Positions 1-9,120 of a stretch of 64,000 bases of DNA are shown one piece after another. Under the pieces are notes generated by a model that was given only the letters and a program-made list of their open reading frames with translations, made no database searches and was not told the origin of the DNA. This DNA comes from an uncultured Clostridia bacterium (lineage in GTDB: Bacteria; Bacillota; Clostridia; Oscillospirales; Oscillospiraceae): positions 1 through 64,000 of the forward strand of contig CALADI010000009.1 of NCBI GenBank assembly GCA_937890525.1, read 5' to 3'. A program made the position numbers and the translations under genes. How positions within the stretch are numbered: position 1 is the stretch's first letter; the number at the start of each line of letters is the position of its first letter.

Positions 1-21
1 CGCTCTCTCGAGCGCTCAGAT

Positions 22-50
22 ATCTTACCACGCCCTCTTCCATTTGTCAA
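22..50 (-). promoter_or_regulatory. Sigma-A-type promoter reading out of the left edge
   Basis: On the minus strand TTGACA (45-50) is separated by exactly 17 bases from TAAGAT (22-27). It would start a transcript leaving the window to the left, so its gene is not visible. Bases 51-236 between it and the pbp2 terminator hold nothing I can recognise. Confidence 0.6.
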
Positions 51-236
51 GCGCTTTTTTCCAATTTATGAAAAAACTTTTTCCGGCATCCAAATCCGCC
101 GTTTTTCATTCCGCTATGGTGAACCAAAGCCCTCCTTTATGCAGCTTTTCGGCTCATTCCCGCCTGTCGTTGGTTTTGTGGCAGATTTGTTCTGAAATCC
201 CCCTTTTCTCCTTTGATACACGGCAGTGCGTTGTCA

Positions 237-271
237 AAAAGCGGATCCGCAATACTTGCGGATCCGCTTTT
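237..271. terminator. Bidirectional intrinsic terminator after pbp2
   Basis: A near-perfect hairpin (AAAAGCGGATCCGCAA, 3-base loop, then its complement ending CGCTTTT) lies 8 bases past the pbp2 stop. It has a T-run on both strands. Confidence 0.85.
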
Positions 272-278
272 AATGGGA

Positions 279-2345
279 TCATCCCAGCCGGTTTTCATAG
301 GTGACCATATCCCGGGCTTCGTCCGCCGAGAAGTAGGCATCCATGATGGGCTTGGCGACATTGGACAGGTTGCCGCCCTCGCCTGCCTTCTCGCCGTAAA
401 CAGCGATGGCGATCTTAGGATCGTTCATGGGAGCAAAGCACACGAAGGAGCCGTTGTTGGATCCGCCGGAGCCATGCTCCGCCGTACCGGTCTTGCCGCA
501 GACTTCTACCGTGTTATAGTCCCAGAAGTAGCTGGACGCCGTACCCTCGGTGACCACTTCCCGCATGCCCTGCACGATGGCCTCGTGGGTATCCTTGGAC
601 ATGGGCACAGTGCTCAGCACCCGGGGGCTGTTCTCCCGCACCAAGGTGGCATAGTCCGCCGACACCACCCGCTCCAAGAAGGTGCAGGCATACCGGGTGC
701 CGCCGTTGGCGATGGTAGCGGTATAGCTTGCCATCTGCATGGGGGTAAAGGCGTGCTCCGACTGGCCGATGGCGGCAAGGATCTGGTCGCCCATGTACCA
801 TTTGGCGCTGGAGCCCTCATACAGCGCCGCCTTGGTCTCGGGGTTTGCCCGGTGACCCACGGCTTCCGGCAGCTCCACTCCGGTGGGTTCGCCCAGACCG
901 AAGGCCTTGGCATACTGATCCGTAGTCTCGATGCTCATCCGGTCGCCCAGTTCATAGAAGAAGTAGTTACACGAATCCCGAAGCGCCTGATCCACCGTCA
1001 GATAGCCGTGGGTCACGCCCCGGCGGGCATAGATCAGACACATGGGGCTGATGCCGTCGTACTTGTCGAACACGCCCAGATCCTCGATCTGGGTATAGCG
1101 GTCGATGGTGCCGGTCTCCAGCGCTGCCGTCGCCATACTCATCTTAAAGATGGATCCGGGAGGATAGGTGGCCAGCAGCGGACGGTTGTACAGCGCCTGA
1201 TACTCGATCTGGGTGATCTGCTCGTAGTCGCTGAAGTATTTATCCGGGTCATAGGTAGGATAGGATGCGCAGGCCAGTACCGCCCCGGTGTTGGGATCCA
1301 GCACCACCACGGCGCCGCCTTCCACATCCGCACCCATGCCGTTGCCGTACAGACCATTGTTGTCCCGCATGGATTGGAACTCCGCAGCGATGCCCTCCTC
1401 GGCAATGCGCTGCAAGTTCAGGTCGATGGTGGTCTCCACATTGTTGCCCGCCACCGGCTTTTTGGTATAGTACTCCGAGATCACATTGCCGTCCTTGTCC
1501 ACGGTACGGGCGATCTGACCGTCGATGCCCCGCAGTTCCTCCTCAAATGCCAGCTCAAAGCCGCTGGTTCCCACATAGGCGTCCATAGGGTAGCCCTTGG
1601 CCTCATACTCCGGCCAATTCTCTGCATCGATCTTGCCCATGGTACCAAGGATATGAGCGGCGTACTTGGTGTTGTACACCCGGATGGTGGAAGCTTCCGG
1701 CTCCAGACCCGGGATATTCAGCTCGGAAATGGCATTGAGGGACTGATCGTCCACATTCTCAATGAAGATATAGCTGGGCAGGTTGGTGATCTCGGTACGC
1801 AGCGCCAGTTCATAGCGCAGCCCCAGCACCCGCCGGGCATCCTCGTCCGACCATTCCTTTGGGATCTTGCAGTATTTTTTCAGCTTCTCCATCAGCCGGG
1901 GGGCGGAGATATCCGAGTCGATCTCCATATAGCTGAGGTATTCCTTAAAATAGTTCTGCCACGCCGCACTCTGCTGATCCAAGGTGTACTCGTAGGGTCG
2001 GCTCTCGGAGATGGGGAAATGCTCGATATAGTCGATATCCAGCTTGTCGCACAGCTGCACCAGCTTCAGCAGGTTGCCGTTCACATCCCCGCTGTTGGAC
2101 AGCACAAAATTGTTGAACACCAGATTGTAAGTTGCCTGATTGGACACCAGCACATTGCCGTTTCGATCCAGAATGTCCCCTCGGGCAGCCTTTACTGTAT
2201 AATAGAAGGTCTGGGTATCAGAGTTGCGCACCACATCGCCGGTTCCAAGCACCTGCATGGAGTACATCCGCACGCTGTAGATCCCCAAAATGGCCGCAAA
2301 AATCAGCAGCAGGGCAAAGGCCCGGGATCGGGTTATTCTTTCCAT
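279..2345 (-). CDS. mrdA: Penicillin-binding protein 2 (elongation transpeptidase)
   Basis: Class B penicillin-binding protein of 688 residues that cross-links peptidoglycan during cell elongation, anchored outside the membrane. One N-terminal membrane segment (about residues 8-28) precedes the dimerisation/pedestal region, which contains RGDILDRNG near 55. The transpeptidase domain shows all three catalytic motifs: S398-x-x-K401, S458-x-N460 and K618-T-G620. It is the last gene of the U32-maf-mreC-mreD-pbp2 run and overlaps mreD by 13 bases, so translation is probably coupled. Length and motif spacing are normal for the family. Assignment as PBP2 rather than another class B enzyme rests on the mreCD neighbourhood. 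Confidence 0.93.
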   Translation of the reverse strand: MERITRSRAFALLLIFAAILGIYSVRMYSMQVLGTGDVVRNSDTQTFYYTVKAARGDILDRNGNVLVSNQATYNLVFNNFVLSNSGDVNGNLLKLVQLCDKLDIDYIEHFPISESRPYEYTLDQQSAAWQNYFKEYLSYMEIDSDISAPRLMEKLKKYCKIPKEWSDEDARRVLGLRYELALRTEITNLPSYIFIENVDDQSLNAISELNIPGLEPEASTIRVYNTKYAAHILGTMGKIDAENWPEYEAKGYPMDAYVGTSGFELAFEEELRGIDGQIARTVDKDGNVISEYYTKKPVAGNNVETTIDLNLQRIAEEGIAAEFQSMRDNNGLYGNGMGADVEGGAVVVLDPNTGAVLACASYPTYDPDKYFSDYEQITQIEYQALYNRPLLATYPPGSIFKMSMATAALETGTIDRYTQIEDLGVFDKYDGISPMCLIYARRGVTHGYLTVDQALRDSCNYFFYELGDRMSIETTDQYAKAFGLGEPTGVELPEAVGHRANPETKAALYEGSSAKWYMGDQILAAIGQSEHAFTPMQMASYTATIANGGTRYACTFLERVVSADYATLVRENSPRVLSTVPMSKDTHEAIVQGMREVVTEGTASSYFWDYNTVEVCGKTGTAEHGSGGSNNGSFVCFAPMNDPKIAIAVYGEKAGEGGNLSNVAKPIMDAYFSADEARDMVTYENRLG

Positions 2346-2914
2346 TGTTCTCCTCCGATCTTACCGATGCGCTGGATCAGCAGATTCACCAGCGGCATCA
2401 CCAGAATGGTCAGCCCCGCCGTCAAGGCGAAGGCAGCCGCTCTGCCCGGACTGGTCTTGCCAAACGCCAGCCCCACACAGAATACCGTCATCTCATACAG
2501 CACCAGCGCCGCTGCGCCGCAGGCCCAATGGGTAAAGGTGCTGCGGCAGAGGAATCCCTCCCGCAACAGGGCAGCAGCACAGGCGTACAGGGTCAGCAGA
2601 AAAATGCAGTAATACCCCGGACCCGTTCCGGCGAACACATAGATCATGGAGCAGATCAGGGCAAAAATACTGCCGTCATGGGAGCCCTGCACCACCGTCA
2701 CCAAGATCAGCACCGCCGGCGCCAGTTCGATGACCCCGCCCAAGAGCCGGTAGCGCCCCAGCACCGTATCCTGCAGCACCAGCGCCGCCAGAAACACCAG
2801 CGCATACAGCGCCCACCGCAGCAGGCGCATCCGCTCGGTATGGGGAAGATAGAGCTTATTCAGGATGCCCGTACCATCCCGGTCGGGCTTGAACTGATAT
2901 TTATGTTTTGCCAT
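2333..2914 (-). CDS. mreD: Rod shape-determining membrane protein MreD
   Basis: Hydrophobic protein of about 193 residues with roughly five membrane segments and a basic N-terminus, the size and layout of MreD, which works with MreC, PBP2 and RodA in lateral wall synthesis. MreD diverges strongly in sequence, so the call relies on its position between mreC and pbp2. An upstream in-frame ATG at 2932 exists, but the GGAG in tcggagTAAagccATG sits 7 bases before the ATG at 2914 and includes the mreC stop region, so 2914 is preferred. Confidence 0.75.
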   Translation of the reverse strand: MAKHKYQFKPDRDGTGILNKLYLPHTERMRLLRWALYALVFLAALVLQDTVLGRYRLLGGVIELAPAVLILVTVVQGSHDGSIFALICSMIYVFAGTGPGYYCIFLLTLYACAAALLREGFLCRSTFTHWACGAAALVLYEMTVFCVGLAFGKTSPGRAAAFALTAGLTILVMPLVNLLIQRIGKIGGEQWKE

Positions 2915-2918
2915 GGCT

Positions 2919-3749
2919 TTACTCCGATGCAAATTCCGTCAGAACAAAGACCTGCTCCAACGCGCCCAGATCCGCCGCCGGCTCCAGTACCGCAAACTTG
3001 GTCACGCCGGTCTCGTCAAATCCGGCATCCACCACATAGCCCAGCACCAGATCCCGGGGGTAGACGGTGGAACCCGCCGTGACCACCTGATCGTGGTTGC
3101 GGATGATGGAGTCCGAGGGCAGGTAGTTCATCCGCAGCATTCCCTCCAGACCTGTGGCGTAACCGCCCTGCACCATGCCGTTATAGCCGGAGGAAGCGAT
3201 GGTAGCCGAAACCTCCAGCGAGGAGTCCAGCACCGACTTGAACACCGAATATCCGGTGCCCACCTCGGTGATCAGCCCCACCACCTCTTGGTTGGCGGTG
3301 ACCACGCACTGCCCCACCTTGATGCCGGATCGGGCATCCCGGTTGATGGTGAAGGTGCTGGTCCAGTCGTTGGACGCCCAGCCGATGACATTGGCATCCA
3401 CCAGCTTGAAGTCCTCCCGCTGCTCCTGCATCTGGGCTGCGGCACGCAGGCGCTCATTCTCCCGCGCCAGCGCATCCGCCGCACGGGCATCGTCCTCCAT
3501 CTCGGTGAGCCGGCGTTTCAGTTCCTCATTCTCTGCCACCAGCGCTTCATACCGGAAAGCGTAGCTGTAAAGATGCTCCGCTTGGGTGGTCAGGGCATTC
3601 ATCCCCGCCCGCAGGGGCTTGAGCACGCTCTTGACCAGCAGCCCGGGCACATCCACGCCCAAGGCGCTGGCCGCCACCGCCAGCGCTACCGACAGCAGCA
3701 ATGCAACAACGACCACCGTCTTGGCACGGCCTTGAAAGAATCTTCTCAT
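2919..3749 (-). CDS. mreC: Rod shape-determining protein MreC
   Basis: MreC scaffolds the elongation complex outside the membrane. The 276-residue protein has a short basic N-terminus (MRRFFQGRAK), one membrane helix (about 10-32), a coiled coil rich in E/R/L (about 65-105) and the beta-rich MreC domain with conserved glycine turns toward the C-terminus. The start at 3749 follows GGGAGG and its ATGA overlaps the maf stop, indicating translational coupling. An ATG 19 codons further upstream would lie inside maf and lacks a ribosome site. No mreB gene accompanies it in this window. Confidence 0.9.
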   Translation of the reverse strand: MRRFFQGRAKTVVVVALLLSVALAVAASALGVDVPGLLVKSVLKPLRAGMNALTTQAEHLYSYAFRYEALVAENEELKRRLTEMEDDARAADALARENERLRAAAQMQEQREDFKLVDANVIGWASNDWTSTFTINRDARSGIKVGQCVVTANQEVVGLITEVGTGYSVFKSVLDSSLEVSATIASSGYNGMVQGGYATGLEGMLRMNYLPSDSIIRNHDQVVTAGSTVYPRDLVLGYVVDAGFDETGVTKFAVLEPAADLGALEQVFVLTEFASE

Positions 3750-4321
3750 TGCCGTCCCTCCCCTGCCGGGATCCCCAGCTGCCGCAGGATCATGGTCAGC
3801 CGGCATACCGGCAGACCCATTACATTATAATAATCTCCATCCATGCCGGTGACGAACAAAGCGCCGCCGCCCTGGATGCCGTAGGCACCTGCCTTGTCCA
3901 TGGGGTCGCCGGTGGCCACATAGGCGCAGATCTCCGCCTCGGTCAGCTCCCGGAAGCGGATGCGGGTGACCTCCGTCACCGTCACCGCCCGGTCTGCCCG
4001 CAGCACCGTCATGCCGGTCATCACCTGATGCTCCCGTCCGGACAGCAGCGACAGCATCTGCTTCGCCTGTGCTTCGTCCTTGGGCTTGCCCAGCACCCGG
4101 TCGCCGCAGACCACGATGGTATCCGCCGCAATGACCACATCATCGCTTCCCCGCTCCACCGCATCTGCCTTCTTCCGGCTGACCCGAGCCACCTCGTCAT
4201 AGGGGGGCTTGCCCGGATCCATGGTCTCATCGATATCCGCCGCTTGGACTCGGAAGTCCAACCCCGTCAGTCCCAGCAATTCCCGCCTTCTGGGGGACTG
4301 AGACGCCAAAATCACTTGCAT
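3746..4321 (-). CDS. maf: Maf-family nucleotide pyrophosphatase
   Basis: Maf proteins hydrolyse non-canonical or modified nucleoside triphosphates to monophosphates and have been linked to septum formation. The 191-residue protein opens with the hallmark ILASQSPRRRELL and carries later conserved stretches IDET, SRKKA, ADTIV and the GAYGIQG loop. The gene is 15 bases behind the U32 gene and its stop overlaps the mreC start. Maf beside mre genes is a very common arrangement in Firmicutes. The exact substrate (dTTP/UTP against m7GTP or pseudouridine type) cannot be settled from sequence alone. Confidence 0.92.
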   Translation of the reverse strand: MQVILASQSPRRRELLGLTGLDFRVQAADIDETMDPGKPPYDEVARVSRKKADAVERGSDDVVIAADTIVVCGDRVLGKPKDEAQAKQMLSLLSGREHQVMTGMTVLRADRAVTVTEVTRIRFRELTEAEICAYVATGDPMDKAGAYGIQGGGALFVTGMDGDYYNVMGLPVCRLTMILRQLGIPAGEGRQ

Positions 4322-4336
4322 AATCCATGTCCTTTC

Positions 4337-6418
4337 TTAGTCCAAACCACGCAGATACAGCCCTCTGGTGCAGGCGCCCGGCTCAAAGGGGGCACGCTGG
4401 ACAAAGTCCCGCAGCACCCGGTCTACCTCCTGCCGGTTCTCCGTGGTAAAGTACAGCCGCAGCCCCCACAGCCCCAGCCGTTCCAGATCCTCCTGCCGGT
4501 CCAGCATGCTCAGCTTCTTGCCGTTGAGCATCACACTGCGGCAGCCGTTTCCATCCTTGATGATAGGGAACTCCGCCCCCGTCCGATCCACCAGCTTCAC
4601 CGGTCCCTGATTGCAGGTACAAGCGCCGGTGCGGTTGCGGATGATGCAGTTTTCCGTCACCATCAGGGGCATTCTGCCGTAGATCATCATTTCCGTGTCC
4701 ACCGGCTTGCTCACATCCCGGATCTGGGGCAGGGTCAGCTCAAAGCTGAGCATAGCGGATTCAAATTCCAATTCCCGTGCCGTCATCATTGCCCGGGAAT
4801 TAAACAGGTTCAGTCCGAAATCTCCCCGCAGGGCAAAGCCGCACTCCCGCACCGGGATCAGCAGACCAAGATTGCCCACCAGCGCCTGACGGATGCCGAT
4901 GGATCGGATCTGGCGCAGACCGTTCTTCAGACCCTCCATCTCGTTGTCATGGACGATCCGGGGCAGCACCACCGCAATGGTCTGACCGGCAGCAAGCTGG
5001 GCAAAGTATGCCATATCCTCCAAAATCAAGTGCATGGGCACATACAGCACCTCCGGCTGCATCTTCAGCAGCCGCCCGGTGATCTGCTCCCGGGTGGTGA
5101 CCTGCGCCGTCATCACCGGCTCATCCCGCCGTCCGAAGATGGGGCGCACCTTGGTGGGGCGGCTCACCCGGGCAGGCTCCCGCCGTCCCCGCACCGCCGC
5201 CAGTTCCGTCAGCACATCCCGGCGCATGGCGTTGATGGCAGAGGCGGAAAGGGTCAGCCCCGGCTCGATCCGGGCATGCACATCCACACAGCGGAAGGGG
5301 GTCCCCCCGGTCTTTGCCAGCCGGGCAGCCAGCGCATCCTGGGTCAGTTCCAGAGTCCGGGCAGCCTCCGGCACGGGGCCGTTGGTGGTGCACAGGTTGC
5401 CCTGAGGATCCCGCACCGCAAGCTGGCTGCCCTCCGGAGTGATGAGGGCATAAAACTGCACATCCACCAGGCCGTTCTCCACCGCTTCATAGCTTTCTCT
5501 TGCCTTTTGGAGCCACTTGGGGTCTTCCCGCTTCTCTTCCCGGATGCCGAACATCTCCGGTCCGATCCTGCCGGTATAGTAGCCGTCGGTAAAGCCCTGC
5601 CGGTTGAAGGCATTCATCAGCGCATCCATGGTCTGCCGGGTCACATCCCCCCCGTCGATGGCATGGCGGTAAGCGCCTGTGACGGTGGCCACATATTCGG
5701 GCTTTTTCATCCGCCCCTCCAGCTTCAGCGACGCCACGCCCATAGACTGAAGGTCGTGGACATAATGGATCAGGCAGTTGTCCTTCAGGCTCAGGGGGTA
5801 GCGCTGCTCGCTTCTGCCGAAGCCGTAGCTCTGGCGGCAGGGCTGAGCGCACCGCCCCCGGTTGCCGCTGCGGGTGCCGATGGCGCTGGACAGGTAGCAC
5901 TGCCCGGAGTAGCACATGCACAGCGCACCGTGACCGAACACCTCGATCTCAATGGGAGAATTGGCGCAGATGTAGCGGATCTCCTCCCGGCTCAGTTCCC
6001 GGCTCAGCACCACCCGGCTCATGCCCCATGCGGCGCACAGCAGCACCCCGGGCAGAGAATGCACCGTAAGCTGGGTAGATCCGTGGATCGCCACCGAGGG
6101 TGCGATCTGCCTGCACAGTTCAATGATGCCCAGATCCTGCACGATGAAGGCATCCACTCCGGCGCAGGCCGCTTGGCGGATCAGATCGGCACATTCGTCC
6201 ATCTCCCGATCCGTCACCAAGGTGTTCACCGTCAGGTGCACCTGCACCCCGCGGACATGGCAGTATTTCACCGCCTCCTGCAAGGTCTGGATGGTAAAAT
6301 TCTTGGCGCTCTGACGGGCATTGAATGTGCCCACGCCCAAATAAACCGCATTGGCGCCGTTCTGGACAGCCGCTTTCAGCGCTTCCATCGACCCCGCCGG
6401 TGCTAATAATTCCAACAT
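4337..6418 (-). CDS. Peptidase U32 family protein, RlhA/TrhP-like RNA hydroxylation
   Basis: The 693-residue protein starts MLELLAPAGS, the usual opening of U32 proteins. It has the Cys-rich signature around residues 165-190 (CMCYSGQC, then NRGRCAQPC) and a long C-terminal part that fits the DUF3656 collagenase-like domain. Family members of this length (RlhA, formerly YdcP) hydroxylate a 23S rRNA cytidine; shorter relatives (TrhP) act on tRNA uridine 34. Proteolysis is unlikely despite the family name. The start at 6418 has GGAG 10 bases upstream; longer in-frame starts lack one. First gene of the maf-mre-pbp2 run. Confidence 0.85.
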   Translation of the reverse strand: MLELLAPAGSMEALKAAVQNGANAVYLGVGTFNARQSAKNFTIQTLQEAVKYCHVRGVQVHLTVNTLVTDREMDECADLIRQAACAGVDAFIVQDLGIIELCRQIAPSVAIHGSTQLTVHSLPGVLLCAAWGMSRVVLSRELSREEIRYICANSPIEIEVFGHGALCMCYSGQCYLSSAIGTRSGNRGRCAQPCRQSYGFGRSEQRYPLSLKDNCLIHYVHDLQSMGVASLKLEGRMKKPEYVATVTGAYRHAIDGGDVTRQTMDALMNAFNRQGFTDGYYTGRIGPEMFGIREEKREDPKWLQKARESYEAVENGLVDVQFYALITPEGSQLAVRDPQGNLCTTNGPVPEAARTLELTQDALAARLAKTGGTPFRCVDVHARIEPGLTLSASAINAMRRDVLTELAAVRGRREPARVSRPTKVRPIFGRRDEPVMTAQVTTREQITGRLLKMQPEVLYVPMHLILEDMAYFAQLAAGQTIAVVLPRIVHDNEMEGLKNGLRQIRSIGIRQALVGNLGLLIPVRECGFALRGDFGLNLFNSRAMMTARELEFESAMLSFELTLPQIRDVSKPVDTEMMIYGRMPLMVTENCIIRNRTGACTCNQGPVKLVDRTGAEFPIIKDGNGCRSVMLNGKKLSMLDRQEDLERLGLWGLRLYFTTENRQEVDRVLRDFVQRAPFEPGACTRGLYLRGLD

Positions 6419-6452
6419 AACGATATCGCTCCATTTTGATATACTTACACAC

Positions 6453-6461
6453 ATTATAGCA
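6453..6461 (-). promoter_or_regulatory. Extended -10 promoter for the U32-maf-mre operon
   Basis: The minus strand reads TGC directly followed by TATAAT, a strong extended -10, about 35 bases before the U32 start codon. No good -35 box is present. Confidence 0.6.
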
Positions 6462-6565
6462 TGTCTGCCCCCTTCGTTCCAGTAGCTACACAATAATTTT
6501 GAAAAAAGTTCAAATTCGACCGGAATGCCCCCTTTTCCCCGGGGCGAAAAATCAAAGCCTGTGTA

Positions 6566-6594
6566 TTGCAATCAGAAAAAGACTGTGCTATCAT
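6566..6594 (+). promoter_or_regulatory. feoAB promoter
   Basis: TTGCAA (6566-6571), 17-base spacer, TATCAT (6589-6594), then about 40 bases to feoA. The bases after the -10 include a short GTTA/TAAC inverted pair (6595-6610) that could bind an iron repressor, but it does not match a Fur or DtxR box well. Confidence 0.6.
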
Positions 6595-6634
6595 TGTTAG
6601 ATACGGTTAACTCAGCGTCTTTAGGAGGCTTTTT

Positions 6635-6865
6635 ATGACATTGGATCAACTCAAACCCGGTCACGCCGGGATCGTCAGCGCCGTGGGCGGCGAGGGTCCG
6701 CTGCGGCTTCGGCTGCTGGATATGGGCATCATCCCCGGCACCCATGTGCAGGTGCAGAAGGTCGCCCCCATGGGCGATCCCATCCAGATCCGTCTGCGGG
6801 GCTACGAACTGACCCTGCGGCTGGAGGATGCCGCCCGGATCTCCCTTCAGGAGGTGGCGAAATGA
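6635..6865 (+). CDS. feoA: Ferrous iron transport protein A
   Basis: Small cytoplasmic SH3-like protein (76 residues) that associates with FeoB and supports Fe(II) uptake. The FeoA signature is visible: LDQLKPGHAGIV at the start, then RLLDMGIIPGTHV and the final DPIQIRLRGYELTLR strand. TTTAGGAGG lies 7 bases upstream. The stop overlaps the feoB start by four bases, so the two are translationally coupled. Confidence 0.93.
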   Translation: MTLDQLKPGHAGIVSAVGGEGPLRLRLLDMGIIPGTHVQVQKVAPMGDPIQIRLRGYELTLRLEDAARISLQEVAK

Positions 6866-8868
6866 CCTTCGCATTGGTGGGCAACCAGAACTGCGGCAAG
6901 ACCACCCTGTTCAACGCCCTCACCGGCTCCAACCAGCATGTGGGCAACTTCCCCGGGGTCACGGTGGATCAGAAGATCGGCACCATCCGGGGCAAGAATG
7001 CACAGGTGGTGGATCTGCCCGGCATTTATTCCATCCGTCCCTACACCCAAGAGGAGATCGTCACCCGGGATTTCGTTCTGGGCAGCGGGTGCGACGGCAT
7101 CATCAACATCGTCGATGCCACCAACATCGAGCGGAACCTGTACCTTTCTTTGCAGCTGCTCACCTTGCAGGTGCCCATGGTCATCGCCCTGAATATGATG
7201 GACGAAATGCGGGGCAACGGCGGCAGCGTGGATATTCAGCGGATCAGCCGGGAGCTGGGCGTGCCTGTGGTGCCCATCTCCGCCGCCAAGAACGAGGGCG
7301 TGTCGGAATTGATCGAAACTGCCATGACGGTGGCCAAGGATCGCCGGATCCCCACGGTCACGGACTTCTGCCCCGACGGTCCGGTGCATCGGTGCATCCA
7401 CGCCGTGTGTCACCTCATCGAGGATCACGCCCGGAGCATCGGGGTCTCCCGCCGGTTCTGCGCCACCACCCTCATCGAGGGGGATACGGACTTTGCCGAC
7501 CGTCTGGAACTGAGCCAAAACGAGCGGGAACTGCTGGAGCACAGCATCATCGAGATGGAGCACGACGCCCATCTGGACCGCAACGCCGCTCTGGCGCTGA
7601 TGCGCTACGACTTCATCGAGGGGGTCTGCGCCCGGTGCGTGGTTCGTGCCCACGAGAGCCGGGAGCACCAGCGCAGCGTGAAGCTGGACCGGCTGCTGAC
7701 CCACAAATATCTCGCCATCCCCTTGTTCGTGGTCATCATGGGGGCGATCTTCTTCATCACCTTCAACTGGCTGGGGGCATGGCTGTCCGATCTGCTGGCG
7801 CTGGGCATCGGCGCTCTCACCCAATGGGCAGACGCCGGGCTCACCGCCTACGGCATCAACCCGGTGGTGCACAGTCTCATCATCGACGGCATTTTCGCGG
7901 GTGTGGGCAGCCTGCTCAGCTTCCTGCCCCTGATCTTGGTGCTGTTCTTCTTCCTGTCCATACTGGAGGACACCGGCTATATGGCACGGGTGGCCTTCGT
8001 CATGGACAAGCTGCTGCGTAAGATCGGTCTGTCCGGCAGAAGCTTCGTGCCCATGCTGCTGGGCTTCGGGTGCAGCGTCCCCGCCATCATGGCCACCCGC
8101 ACCCTGTCGTCTGACCGGGACCGGCGGATGACCATCCTGCTCACCCCCTACATGAGCTGCTCTGCCAAGATCCCCATCTACACCGTGTTCTGCCACGCCT
8201 TCTTCGGCAAGTATGCCGCCGTCGCCATGATCTGCCTGTACTTCGGCGGCATGGTGCTGGGGGTGCTCATGGCGCTGCTGCTGAAATCCACCCTGTTCCG
8301 GGGCAAGCCCGTGCCCTTCGTCATGGAGCTGCCCAACTACCGCCTGCCCACCTTGCGCAGCGCCGGGCTGCTGATGTGGGAGAAGGCCAAGGATTTCCTC
8401 CAGCGTGCCTTCGGCGTGATTTTGGTCTGCACCGTGGTGATCTGGTTCCTGCAAACCTTTGACCTGCGGCTGAATGTGGTGTCCGACAGCGCAGACAGCA
8501 TCCTCGCCGCCATGGGGCGGTGGTTTGCCCCCCTCTTTGCTCCCCTTGGCTTTGGGGACTGGCGGATGGTCACGGCGCTGGTCTCCGGCTTCAGCGCCAA
8601 GGAAGCGGTGGTCACCACTCTGGGCGTGCTGCTGCAATGCGGCGAAGCCGGACTTCAGGCGGCGCTGCAAACCATCTTCACCCCGGTGTCTGCCGCCAGC
8701 TTTTTGACATTCACCCTGCTGTACACCCCTTGTGTGGCTGCTGTGGCTGCCATCCGGCAGGAGCTTCGCTCCGGCTGGCAGACCGTTTTGGTGGTCATCA
8801 GCCAATGTCTCATCGCATGGCTGGCAGCCCTGCTGGTCTTTCAGGTGGGCAGCGCCCTGTTTTTGTAA
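6862..8868 (+). CDS. feoB: Ferrous iron transporter FeoB
   Basis: Inner-membrane Fe(II) transporter of 668 residues. The N-terminal G domain shows G1 at residues 7-14 (GNQNCGKT), a switch region with FPGVTV and a DLPG G3 motif near 50-53, and an NMMDE-type G4. A helical insertion domain follows. The C-terminal half has the gate and core membrane helices, including the paired conserved segments around GFGCSVPAIMATR (approx. 410) and the later FSAKEAVVTTLG region. Length is typical for clostridial FeoB. The gene overlaps feoA and is followed within two bases by the Cys-rich accessory gene. Confidence 0.95.
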   Translation: MTFALVGNQNCGKTTLFNALTGSNQHVGNFPGVTVDQKIGTIRGKNAQVVDLPGIYSIRPYTQEEIVTRDFVLGSGCDGIINIVDATNIERNLYLSLQLLTLQVPMVIALNMMDEMRGNGGSVDIQRISRELGVPVVPISAAKNEGVSELIETAMTVAKDRRIPTVTDFCPDGPVHRCIHAVCHLIEDHARSIGVSRRFCATTLIEGDTDFADRLELSQNERELLEHSIIEMEHDAHLDRNAALALMRYDFIEGVCARCVVRAHESREHQRSVKLDRLLTHKYLAIPLFVVIMGAIFFITFNWLGAWLSDLLALGIGALTQWADAGLTAYGINPVVHSLIIDGIFAGVGSLLSFLPLILVLFFFLSILEDTGYMARVAFVMDKLLRKIGLSGRSFVPMLLGFGCSVPAIMATRTLSSDRDRRMTILLTPYMSCSAKIPIYTVFCHAFFGKYAAVAMICLYFGGMVLGVLMALLLKSTLFRGKPVPFVMELPNYRLPTLRSAGLLMWEKAKDFLQRAFGVILVCTVVIWFLQTFDLRLNVVSDSADSILAAMGRWFAPLFAPLGFGDWRMVTALVSGFSAKEAVVTTLGVLLQCGEAGLQAALQTIFTPVSAASFLTFTLLYTPCVAAVAAIRQELRSGWQTVLVVISQCLIAWLAALLVFQVGSALFL

Positions 8869-8869
8869 A

Positions 8870-9001
8870 ATGCCTATGGATCTATTGGATTACATTCTGG
8901 TTGCCGCCGTGGTCGGCTACTGTGTGTGGGTGGTCTTCTTCCGCAAGAAAAAGGGCACCTGCTGCGGCAACTGCGCCAAATGCGGCGGCTGCCGAAAATA
9001 A
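8870..9001 (+). CDS. FeoB-associated Cys-rich membrane protein
   Basis: A 43-residue protein: one membrane helix (about residues 6-24), a basic patch RKKK, then a tail with CCxxCxxCxxC spacing (CCGNCAKCGGC). Such FeoB-associated Cys-rich proteins are known next to feoB in many Firmicutes; their role is undefined, but metal or cluster binding close to the transporter is a sensible inference. It begins two bases after the feoB stop. An alternative ATG two codons later (8876) is equally possible. Confidence 0.85.
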   Translation: MPMDLLDYILVAAVVGYCVWVVFFRKKKGTCCGNCAKCGGCRK

Positions 9002-9005
9002 GCGA

Positions 9006-9038
9006 AAGGGACTCCCCACGGGAGTCCCTTCTCTTTTT
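9006..9038 (+). terminator. Terminator of the feo operon
   Basis: A 10-bp stem AAGGGACTCC/GGAGTCCCTT with a 5-base loop is followed by CTCTTTTT, directly after the last feo gene. Confidence 0.88.
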
Positions 9039-9120
9039 GGAAATTTTCGGATAAAATGCAAATTTCCGCAAACAATACCAGCAACACTTCATCATCAACA
9101 CAAGAAAGGGTCTTGCGTCT

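Noticed and set aside
213..2612. Long plus-strand frame opposite the pbp2 and mreD genes
   Set aside because: It is antisense to a complete PBP2 with all catalytic motifs, has a His/Gly/Gln-rich composition typical of reverse-frame GC-rich DNA, and lacks a ribosome site.
3701..6406. A 901-residue plus-strand frame opposite maf and the U32 gene
   Set aside because: It mirrors two well-conserved minus-strand genes, shows no domain, and its His/Pro-rich composition is an antisense artefact.
6510..6530. GTTCAAATTC-like T-loop suggesting a tRNA
   Set aside because: The flanking bases do not form a T-stem and no acceptor or anticodon arm can be drawn; no tRNA is supported anywhere in the window.
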